Positions 38,209-50,200 of a DNA stretch of 64,000 bases are shown here, piece after piece. Location of the stretch: NCBI RefSeq assembly GCF_014898815.1, contig NW_026515529.1:248001-312000 (forward strand), written 5' to 3'. The position numbers and the translations under genes are program-made. The first letter of the stretch is position 1. Each line of letters opens with the position of its first letter. Source of the stretch: Panonychus citri. Its lineage: Eukaryota > Arthropoda > Arachnida > Trombidiformes > Tetranychidae. Below the pieces are notes generated by a model. It searched no databases. It saw only the letters and a list, made by a program, of their open reading frames with translations, and had not been told where the DNA came from.

Positions 38209-41200
38209 TATCACCACCATCATGAGCATCAATCCACCCACGATGTAAATGATACTTAAAACAATACAACCATTAAGTAAATATTAAGCTTAATATATAT
38301 TGTTACATGTAAAGTGTTGGTGGTTGTGGATAAACAAAATGTTGGGTCTACATAAAGTGAATGGATAATACCCTGTATATGCTGGGCAAGTTGAATTATC
38401 ACCAATTTTATGAGAAAATCAATTAGACGAAAATTTATCCTTATAATATCAATATAATAAATAATTCTAAATATATAATTAGAATGATAGTAAATGGTTG
38501 GAAAGGTTTTCTCAATTACGATTGTAAACTCAAGTATTAGATTGATATTATGATAGTTTACCTTGCGACGGTTTATTTCTTGTCGACGGAGAAGACCCTC
38601 TCTTTGGAGGATTGTTTGTTTGATTAAACATCGAGCAATTTGATAGCAGGTCCAACCAATTAAGATTAATGGTATCAGGTAAAAGAAAATGAATAGACAG
38701 GTATAATATTTACTTCGGAAGGAAGCGGAAAATTCAGTGAAACATGTAACCCTTTCGATGGTTCCAAGGTTGGAAGTCAATCTATTGGGTGTTGCTTTTG
38801 ATGGCATAAGAAACGGGGTTGCGCTTATTAGAGGAATATACCAAACACCATGGAGAATTTTAATTGTTCGTGATTTAGATTGATGAATTCTACTTGTTAA
38901 TGGATGAACAACGGCAAAATATCTGGAAAGAAAAAAGAAAACAATTCAAGTTAATCGACGTAAAAACGATCGTTAGGTTGTTGTTACTAATTCGTTGACG
39001 AAATTTAGGTTAAAATAGACATTGAAAGGACTATTTTCACAGAAATTGATTTCTAATCAATGGAAATTTAGAGTTAGAAAAAGAAATCAATTTAATTGAG
39101 ATTTAATTGTTGCTCTTTTCAAGTGGAAATTTATTGATTTTCTATTAAATCTGATCAATTGCTTTTCAAGTGAATTCATGTTCACCTCTCTTATGGGAAT
39201 TAAATTGTAACTATTAACCGGAACCAGAATTAATTGTTAATTGTGATAATAAATTCAACTCGATAATTTAACTTATCTAATTATCATAAATTATTGTTAT
39301 ATTTTCTGATGAAATTAACTAATTTATTTGATCATTTGGGTTGGTTATTTGGTCACTTTTAATTTGCTTTAATTATTTATTGCATCTTGTTTAGTTAACT
39401 GTGAGTTTAGGTAAATGATTAACTTATTAAATTGTGAATCGGCAACAATTAAACTATTTTGTTACTTTTAATGGTGAAAAAATTGTTTAATGATTTAAGG
39501 ATTGACATTGAATATTTATTATAAAGCAAAAAAATTGACAATTAGTTGATTATGTTAGCAAAGGGAAGGAAAATTGTTAAAATTAAAATCTAATCGTAAT
39601 CAACTAATCATAACTAATTTTAAATCAATTGAAATCATTACGAAATTCATATAAATATTCAACAATTTAGCTCAAGGAGAGATCAACAATTTAACTTTAA
39701 TCGTTAATAATCAAATCACTTGAGTAAATATCAATATAAATACACCAACAACTTTTAAATTGTTACTTAATTGTTACCAAAATGAAAAAGTAAATAATTT
39801 ATCCCAATCATCAAGATCAAGATCAACAATTAATCAACAATGAATTCAAGCAATTGATTAATTTCATTTGTATTTAGTAGTAAACACAATTAATTAACTT
39901 AATTTCCTTGATTATTTATTTTCAACACCACTAATTATCATTAAAATTAATCAATGAACAATTAAGCAAACTAATTATTAATCAATGATGAACATGTGAG
40001 TTTAAATTATGAAATTAAAAAAGCAAATAAGTTAATCAACTTGATAACAAGTAATCAATTTGAATTTTAATCATCAAAAATTGTTACAGTTAATTAATCA
40101 AAATTAATCAACAGTTAATCAAAACCGTTACATTGATTATAACCAATAAAACATTGATCTTAAAAGTGATTAATTAATCAAGGTAATCAAAGATTTCACC
40201 TACACAGATATACAAAAATTACCTTAATTATTAATGATTAAACTATTGAATGTCAACAATTAAATGATTCAACTTTCAATTTGATAAATTAATCAATTGG
40301 CTATTTGTTAATCCAATTGTTGATTTATCTTTTCATCAAACAACAACAATTTAAATCAATCCCAAGAGCAGCTAATTGTGATTGATTGTAATTAATTCAT
40401 CATGTTAATATATAGATTATGATTAATGTTAATTCAATTCTGTCAACTGAATCAATTGTTACATTGAATCAAATTAAAAATCTCAGCCAGTTAATCAATG
40501 ACAATTAACTTTGATTCAGCACTTTAAAATTGTATCACATTGATTATTATAAATTACGTTTTGATAATAATCATCACCCACTCAGTGAACTAAATTAAAT
40601 TAAGATGAAAAAAAAACTCCTTGAATTAAATTGTTGAGATTGACAAAAATGTCAACTAATAATTAAGATGGAGTAAGAAAAAAGTTAATTACAATAACAA
40701 TTAAATTGAAGTAATCAGCAGAAATCAAATAATATTATTAACGATACACAATTCTAGCCATTAATTGCTATCAAAATGAAATGATTAACAACAATTAAAA
40801 GATGACGATGAGAAACCATATTAGTCCAATTAAACGTTTTGATTGTTAAAGTTAATCAACAAATGATTATCATGATAATCAATATGAAATTCAATGAAAG
40901 ATAATTAATTAAATTGTTATTAAAATATCAATATGATTAACTCATGATAACCATGTTATTATTATTACAATCAACTAATCCAGTTATTTGGAAGCAAATT
41001 TATTAAATTTATCAAATTATTCATGAATAAGTTTCTGTTAAATTATTTAAGCTTTGACAGAATCTAATTATTAATGGTGATATTAAATTGTTGAGATGAT
41101 TTAATCAAGGTTATCAAAATTGTTACTTAATATCAAAGATGATATTTTATTATTATATTGATGTTATTAAACTTTGTCATGTTTATTGTCACTTAAATTG

Positions 41201-44200
41201 TTGTCAAATTGTGATCAATGTCTTCGGGCAATGTTTAACCTTTAAATCAACAATTAACCATTTTGAGATTGGTTAAATTGTTCAACAATCAATTGCCTTT
41301 GAGAATCAAGACTCACATTGATTATTTAATATTATAGTTAATTGTGTAAGAGACTTGACAAGAACTCTAAAGGGTCGGATCTTCTTAATTAATTCCACTC
41401 TTCATTGAGTAACAAATAACAATTAATTATTTACCCAATTTTAATTTATTGATATAAATATTCTGGCGTATGTAACAATTAAAGGTTTCATAGGAAAACG
41501 TGTAGATTAGTAATAAGAGAAACAGTAAAGATGGGACTAACTGTAGTTAATTATACGTGGGTGAGTGACTGAGGATCAAGTAATTGATACTGAGTGATCA
41601 ATGATGATAATGATGATGAAGTATTTAAGGAGTTTGCAAAGGAAACGGAAATACTGTAATGTATTGCACAATAATAATAACATGATTAAAAAGGGGAAAG
41701 AGAGAGTTGATTTGTATGGCAAAGAATGACAAAATAAGGTTAAGAGGGAACATTATGAGTTACACCCCTTACAGAGCCCCGAACTAAAGCGGCTCGTCGA
41801 CTCTTGATCGGGTTGACAGTCGTCTAAACGGACGAAGAAGTTCCCGATTAAAGGTATACGGAGGAGGAAGGGAATTAACAGTTTTGATAGGAAAAATAAA
41901 ATCCGAAAATTGGTATTTGGTTAATTCAGTTGCTTCCTCTTTCTTTGCTTTTGTCATATATGGATGAAGTTTTAATTGTAAAGGCCAATCCTCGATCTCT
42001 TCCATAACTGCGTGCAATAAAACGGCCATATTCATATTTTTTGGGTAGTTATATTGTAAATAACCATTTACTCTTCGAGTACCATTGCCATGGACTAAAT
42101 TGTCTTCTCGGACGAATTCAATTTTCTTATAATCCAATAAATAACTGTACATGGTGAAAGCGGCATCAATGATTGGTGAGTGCTCTTTCTCTTGGATAAT
42201 TGTGTTGAGAAGTAAAAATGAAATGTATTTAAGTCCAAGGGCTTCATCTGGTTTTGCGCGACATGAATAATATGATGAGACGCAAATAATTTTTGGTAAA
42301 AGTTCCAAATGATCAGATGGAGAGATGAATAAATTTACAAAATCAACTGTTTGATTTGAAACAATAATTCTGTCGTAACGACGAAGAACAGCAATAGCTT
42401 CTGCTCGAATTTGCTTAAACTTTGGTGCATCTTTTAACTCTTGCCAAGTTAGTCCATGAAATCGAGTATTGAAATCGAAGACTGAAGATTTAGGATGTCG
42501 ACCAAATTCATTGTAAACAACATTACCAGAGGCATCAACAATTGAGATCCAACATGGGGCATGTCTAATTTTTCCATCTTTCATGTTGATTTGAATTGAT
42601 TCAGTGTCAATGGCACAACATTTAATATTTTGATTGTCCAAATCAACGGCAGCTTGAGTGATAGTTTCGACTAAATGTTTTGGAGGTAACATGTGATGAA
42701 TCGATTTCATTGAAATTGCATGTTTGAGATTTAAATATTTTCTATTTCTTTGGCTTCGTTTATAATCGTAAACTTTGACTTTGTTTTTCGATCGCCATCT
42801 CCAATGTCGTGCGTCTTTTGCAGTTTTAAAACTTTCACGGCTTTTTGGTTGAGGACATGGAGTCATCGATGGATTATAACCATCGGCATCAGGAATATCA
42901 GGAATTACTGGTAATTTAAATGGTTGTGGTAATTGTTGATCAGGCCAAATGATAGGTTCTGGTGTTGAATGATGAGCAGGATGAACATATGGTATAATGT
43001 ATTTAACTGGTTTAATGATTGGTTCAGTTGTTTTGTAATTATAAATTGATTTTTCAATCGATGGATTAATTTGTTGAGATCGGTTTCGATCGATCGATTG
43101 ATAGATTGATTTTGATGAGTTTGAAGATTGATCATCTCTTGAACGATGTAAATCATTTTGACGATGGACCTCGATCGATCGATCGATAGTCTGAGGAATT
43201 GTTGATGGTTTTGCAGGTTGATTAATATTTGGTTGTTGATTTGAACGATAACGGATGTCGGAGGAGGAATAAACAATATTAGGAACATCAGGAGCATTAA
43301 CATAAGTTGCATTTGCTTTTTGTCTCTGTTTTCTGAGCTTTTCTTTTTCTCTTTTCTTAGCTCTTTTAATTGCATCAAATTCACTGATTGTCTTTGAAAC
43401 TGATTCAAGATCTTTCTTATATTGATCTTTTTCTTCTGTAGTCCAATATAAAGGTAAATTATCTGATGATGATGATGATGAAAGTTTTGAAGATTTGTTG
43501 GTGATGGTTGTTGAGTGTGATGGTTGAGATGGTTGAGGTAGAGTGAACGACGACGAGGATGAGAAAGGTGAAGGAGAAGGTGGATTTGATTTCTTCGGAT
43601 CAGATGTGATAACTGAGAAAGGTGAATTTCTTTTTAATCCATATTCTTCTCGGGTTTTCTCGATATCAGCAAAGATTTCGTCAATATCAGCTATCGATTC
43701 GGTATACCGATTGTGATACAATTGAATGAGCTCTAACTGACGTTCTTTGATGGGATCATTTGTTTTGTTCAATACGGTCGAGAAATGAATTGTATTGTAC
43801 TCGTCAGGAAATAAAGGTTCAACTGGATTAGTAAATATCTCACCAAGATTATCAGTGTTAACACGATAATCGCCATTAATTGTACATGAGTTTATATGAT
43901 TACATGTTTCAACATAATCACCAATGAATTTACAATCAATGTAAATACATTTAACTTTCTTAATCTTTAGACAAAATCTAACAGTTTCATCAAGTTTAAC
44001 CAAATGGACTGGATTATTTTCGAATGAGCAATCAGGATTGAGACAAATAAAGTTTTCCTTGTTCGTAGTTAATAGTTTTCGATCCGTTATAATTGGTAGA
44101 TTTAGTAGACATTTTCGAATCAAGACCAGGTAATAGGCACAATGACCACAATAAGCTGACTCACATCGTGAACATCCAATTCCAAATCTTGCCATTTGAC

Positions 44201-47200
44201 AACATAAGAGACAAGTTTCTCTTTGTTCAACATCGATGTTATTTGCATCGATAAGACCAGGCGCGGGTATTACTTTAGTTTCCACAACCTTGAAGATTCG
44301 TTCATTAACATTAACTCTTTTGAGTATTTTTTCTCTTATTAAATCTTTAAATAAGGCAACCGGATATCTGCTTATACCATTTCCTTCAGATGATTTATAT
44401 TGAGATGATAAAAACTCTGGCATGATGATTGAGATCGATGAGTTGAACTCGGTGATCGAGTGATCGATGATGGACTGTGACCGATCGGTCTTAGTCTATT
44501 AAACGATTGATTGACGGAATAAAGTTGATCAGATCACTACAAATAAATTGGTCTCTAATCACCAATGTTAATTAAAATGTTCTTATTGATTAAAACACCT
44601 AAACAATAAGTTTCACAAGCAATAATCTGATGACTCAAATGATGAGAAAGAGAAGGAAGATTCAAACAATTGGACTTGGACCGATCGGTCCTAAGTCTTA
44701 TTGATGAGATAAATTGTTGTTGAGACACAAATGTTTCAATTAATTGAAACAATTAAAGAAAAATAATTGAATAAAAGAGAGAGAAAATTCAAATTATATT
44801 TATACTAAAAGAGTGAGAGAGAGAGAAAAAAAATGTGACTCTTTGGTCAACAGTTAAAACGGAAATGGAAATGAAAGGGTAACTATGGCACTTTAGAAAA
44901 TTAATTGGCCAATGGGAGAGCAGCTTAAAGAGAATAGAACAAAAGATGTTCTTTTTAGAATAAAACAAAGGAAGAAGAGGGAAAGTGATTAGAATAAGAT
45001 TAGATTTTTGATCAAAGACCGATCGGTCTTGATTAATTATCTTATTTTAATTAAATTTGATTTCTAATCATTTAAATTGTGATTAACTCGTTTATAAACA
45101 TTTAATTGATTATGTTTAGTATCGTTTAAATTTGTCTAAATCTAATTTAATTAGTATTCTAAATAAGAATAAGTGTTTCAAGATTTGCTTTTTCTTCAGC
45201 TTAAAATAGTTTTAAATGAAACAATTTAGATTAATTTTCTTTTGTTTTAATCTTTTTCTTCCCTAATTAATTCAATTGAAGACAATTTGTGCGTTAATTA
45301 GAAATTTACCTTTACCTTGTTAATTAAGATCTGAAAGCTTCGATCGATCGATCGCTTGGCTTTCAGTCTTTGCCTGTTGAAAAATCAAAAATTAGTGAAC
45401 CATCCATAGAGTTTAAATCAATCGATCGAAAGATAGAATTAGATTAGAATCACACATAGATTAGTTTCTTTATCAAATTGGTTTATTTTAATGAATTAAA
45501 CTGTTGAAGAGAATCATGAAAATGAATTGAATTAAAATGAATTTATTGGAAAAGAGGACCTAATCCTGGATTTTCTGAAGTGTCTTCATCAGTGGAAGTA
45601 TCTGTTGTGTCAGAAGATGAAATTTGTTCTCTAACAGGAGTTTCATTTGAAACATAATTATTATTCTTGAGGAAGGTGAAGAGAGCATCGTCAGCAGTTC
45701 TAAGACCTGAGGTATCGATATAAGACCAATTTTGAAAAAGATCTTTTTCCGCTAAATCCTCAATAGATTGAAATCGCTTTTTCTTTTTCAATATCTGCAG
45801 AGTTTTCACAACTGTTTTCCTAGCAGCAGTATTTTTCTTTATGTGAAGAAGTTCACGTTTGGTTCTTCTAATAAGAGACTGAAGCTCAGCAATTTGTTTA
45901 ACTCTTCTCATGACGATGGATTTGTTTAAATTGATGTTGATCAAATGACCACGAATTTCCTCATTAGCGCTGAAACTTTCGCTTTGATTAAATGGATTAG
46001 GAACTGACATGTTTTCAATGATGACACTGGATGAAGAATCTCTTCTATTTTCACTATTCATAAGAAACTGAATTGAGTTAACTGGTTAACTAATTGTGAA
46101 AGAAGCGGGAGAAACTTAGTTTTCTTAAATCGGTCGATCTAACTGAAAACTTAGTGTGACGGTAAGCAAGTGAAATGGATCTACTTGGTAATTTGACTTT
46201 ATACTAATTCTGTTCTTTGTATCTTTCAGGTTGATTTAGTTGAGCTTTTGGATCGATCGATCCAAGCTTGACTGAATTATGAAAATTTGTGGATGATGGT
46301 GATTCAAGTAAAAGGAAATTATTTTACGAAAACTAAAGGCAATTGGAACAATGAATGGAATCAATTAAAATTTTCTATTAAGAAAATCAAAGGTGTGAAA
46401 GGTTAAGACTTCTAACCGATCGGTTAAAGTCTTAAAATGTCTTCGCTAGGGGGAGTTAGATTTGACAAGACTTGAGTTCGATTGAACTTGGTCGAGTTGT
46501 AATTAATTTTTTCAAATTAATTAATAGATTTAATTTACAATTATGAAAATAATTGAAAATTCTTCCTCATTCTTTTTGTTTAAAATGTTAATTATTGACT
46601 TGAATTTAGTTTAAATTGATCGATTGCTTGCTCTGAATTGCTTACTGATTCTGTTACTTTCTCTCTAGACGATTTAGGATACGTTTTAATCTCTTGAAAT
46701 TTACTATTTCTGTCTCTTGTGTTAACGTGTCTATTATTTTAGCACAACTATCTTTAACATCAATAATTATATATCTACCCTTGAATTTAGGAGTTAACTT
46801 TTTTCCTACCTTAAGATCGGGTGCTTCAATTGACTTTTTAACAAACTCTCCGACTTTAAAAGGTGGTGCTTTGATTGGTGTTTTTGACAATCTTTCCTCT
46901 TGATTCTTGATGATGGAAAGTTTAACTTCTTCTCTTGTTTGATTAATATCGTTGCTTGGATGACTATTTGAGGGTAGATCAAGTTGATTTTCAACTGGAA
47001 TGCGTGGATTTAAATTGAAGAGAAGTTGATAAGGTGATGCTTTTAATGATTCTTTTGGTGTTGAATTATATGAAAGGATGATTGAAGGTATTTCTTTATC
47101 CCAATCTCTTTTGTTGAGAGTGTACATGTTAATTCTCGTTCCGAGAATTCCATTTAATCTTTCAACTGCTCCTTGACTTTGAGGACGAAATGCAGTTGAG

Positions 47201-50200
47201 AATATATGTTTAATTCCTTTTTCTTTCATATATTCTTTAGTAAATTTATGAACGAAACATCCACCATTATCTGTTTGTATAACTTCGGGGAAACCAACGA
47301 ATTGAGTAATGTAATCGAGGAAATGAATAAACTCTCTATGAGTTTGATTACGATAAGCTTTAGCAAAGCAAAATTTTGTGAGATAATCAATACAGGTAAA
47401 CAAGACTTTGTTTTGTTTAGATGATGCAGGAAAAGGGCCAACTACATCAATTTGAATTCTTTGTAGCGGTTTATCGGGAATGGGCATCATTCTGGGTCTC
47501 TCGTCATTTGTTGTTTTATGTTTATAACTTAAACATGTTTCACATGTCGAGCATTTTTCTCTGATGAAACTTTCCATTAGAGGAAACCAAAACTGTTCTT
47601 TAATCCTCCTTAAAGTAGGTCTGAACCCATAGTGACCTCCAAGTGGTTCATCATGGTAAGCGTTGAAGACTCGATCTTTTAATGACTCAGGAAGAACAAT
47701 CGCAATTTTTTGTTCTTTTCTTCTTCTGTAGATTATTCCTTGTCTCTCGATGAATTTGTTGGTTAACTTATTCTCTTTTAATTGTTGTTTAACTTGTTGG
47801 CAGAAATTGTCTTCACTTTGAGCTTGTTTAATATCTTTTTCTCCTTTGGAGAGAACTGGTTTCTTCGCAGTAAGAATGAATTTTTCAATTGTTGTGAAGT
47901 TGAATAAATCAGGATTACCAGTTTGTTGAGCAATTTCTTTGGAAATTTGTTTCGCCAACAGAACAAATTTTAATTTGTTATCATTAAGCTCATTAGTTTC
48001 GATTGCCAGGATGTCATCGTCGTCACAATGTTCATCTAATTTTATTTGTTGAGTTGACCAGCTACTATTGTAATACTATTGTATAAGCAAGTTGATGCTT
48101 GGCTAATTTTTTACCGAAATAACTAACTGGTCTCCAATTTCCGTCTTCTAATTGGAGTAACATTCCACCCACGGCGATGGAACTTGCGTCTACCATTAGT
48201 TTATGTTCTTTGTGAGGGTCGAATTGACATAATTCGCAATCTTTTATCAGGGCTTCTTTTATTTGTTTCCATATCGCTGTATGTTTAGGAAGCCATTTAA
48301 ATTTACCGTTCCTTTTGGAACAAAGAGCAAATAGATCTGAAGCGAGAGTGGCGTAATTTGGGATGAATTTTGCTAAGTAGTTGAAGAGTCCAAGTTGAGA
48401 CTGTAGGGCTTTAATATCTCGAGGAGGCTCAAATTGTTTGAGTCTTTCGACCTTGCTAGGGTCTGGACGAATATAAGTTCCGGAAATAATGTGTCCAAGG
48501 AACTTTACTTCTTTGTGGCCAAACTGAGATTTAGCTAATTGTATTTTCAGTCCATATTGAGATAACCTATCGAATACTTTCTTAGCGTTGATGAGTAAAT
48601 CATTAAATGTTTTTCCAAATATAATTACGTCGTCTATATAAGCAAGACAGCTCTTGTACAGCATATCACCTAGAATTCTGTTAACAAATTCTTGAAAGTA
48701 AGCAGGAGAATCGGCCAATCCCATCGGTAATCTTTTATAACGGTATAAACCGACTTCAGTAACAAACGACACTTTATCTCGTTCAGAAGGTCTCAAAACA
48801 ATTTGATGAAACCCTTGGGCAAGATCGATAGTGATGAAATAGTTGTATCCATTTAGCGCCTGTATTTGGTCATCAACATTAGGCATGGGGTATTGTCGAG
48901 TTCGACACAATGCGTTTAACTCTTGAAAAGAGGTAACCAATCGCCAACTACCGTTTGGTTTCGGAACAAGGAAAGCAGGGGAACCACCACGAGAATTAGA
49001 GGGTTCGATAATATCGTTATCTAACAGCTCTTTGATTTTCGCGTCGAGTATCTCTCGCTTCTTTGGACCTAGACGATATGGTCTACATTGAGGAACAGGA
49101 TTTAGTCCAATGTCAATCTTGATGTCCACGATATCAGGTGAAACGGCGCCTAAATCATACTTGTGACGACTGAAGATGTTCTGATTATCTGTGAGAAAGT
49201 CTTTCATTGCTTTCTGTTCGGCTGTAGTTAAATCTTTCGAGATTCCTTTTCTTATTTCTTGCTGAAAATCTAAAATTGCTTCAGGAAATTCTTCTCTTCT
49301 CTGATCTATCTTTCTTTTGATGATTTGTTTATCGTAATCGACTTCAGAGATGTGATTTGCCATCATGGCCCAGAATTGAGGTGGTGGATCAGGTTCATCA
49401 AGTGAGACCGCTCGGACTCCGTTCGATGCCTGTCCATCAACTGCAATTTGATGATGGGTGTGGATTTGAGAAGATGATGATGTTGGTGTTGATGAAGGGC
49501 TCGGATGAAAAACAGATTTGTTTTCCGAAAATACGAGGAAAAGCTTGGTTAAATAAATAGTTCCATGTTGAAGGTCCAGGTATGCGCATTGATACTTTCA
49601 TTGGTTCACCATGACGTTGTATCACAAATTGACCTTGAGGAGCAGAGAGAATCGATGTTGAAGTAAGGAACATGAAATTGTGTCCCAGTATCATATCGTA
49701 GAGCAGATCGTCGAATACATATAATCGAATTGATCCTTTAAAATAATCAGGCCAAACTTTTACGTAGATTTGAGTAACACCAATACACGGTTTGGGTTTT
49801 GAATTACCATGTAAACCGAAAAAATTGATTGGTTTATAATAAACCTTTAAATTGAGACGATCGGCGATATCTTTTTTGATTAAAGATGTACCAGCGCCTG
49901 AGTCTACCATTGCTCTTAATTGTTTAATATTTGGATTATCTTCGATCGAAATATTAATTAACGGGTCGGTAGGATTACCTTGATGAGCAGCGGAGTTTCC
50001 CATATGGAAATGCGATTGAACGTTTGAAGCTGATGAATTATCACGATTTGAAGCGTTACAATCATTTGTGACATGGTCACTTTTGCCACATTTTTCACAT
50101 TTAGTGTCAGTACCGTTGTTGTTTGTATTGTAGTTTCTTTTACTTGAGGAACGTTGTCTTTGTTGATAATTAGAGTTGCGATTGTTGTTTCTTTGTTGAT

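Noticed and set aside
38156..38212. CAC/CAT repeat as a possible CRISPR-like or functional array
   Set aside because: Simple triplet microsatellite without spacers.
41784..44423. Reading the exonuclease ORF as an ordinary host gene nested in the GPCR intron
   Set aside because: The flanking TGTAAG...CTTACA LTRs and the ATTG duplication enclose it together with gag, RT and integrase, and it is on the element's coding strand 10 bp from the LTR.
44555..44752. 65-codon ORF before the exonuclease gene
   Set aside because: Short, no motif, overlaps the palindromes; likely chance.
45543..46061. The 172-aa ORF as an envelope gene
   Set aside because: No signal peptide, membrane segment or glycosylation-rich ectodomain; it is a basic helix with an acidic tail.
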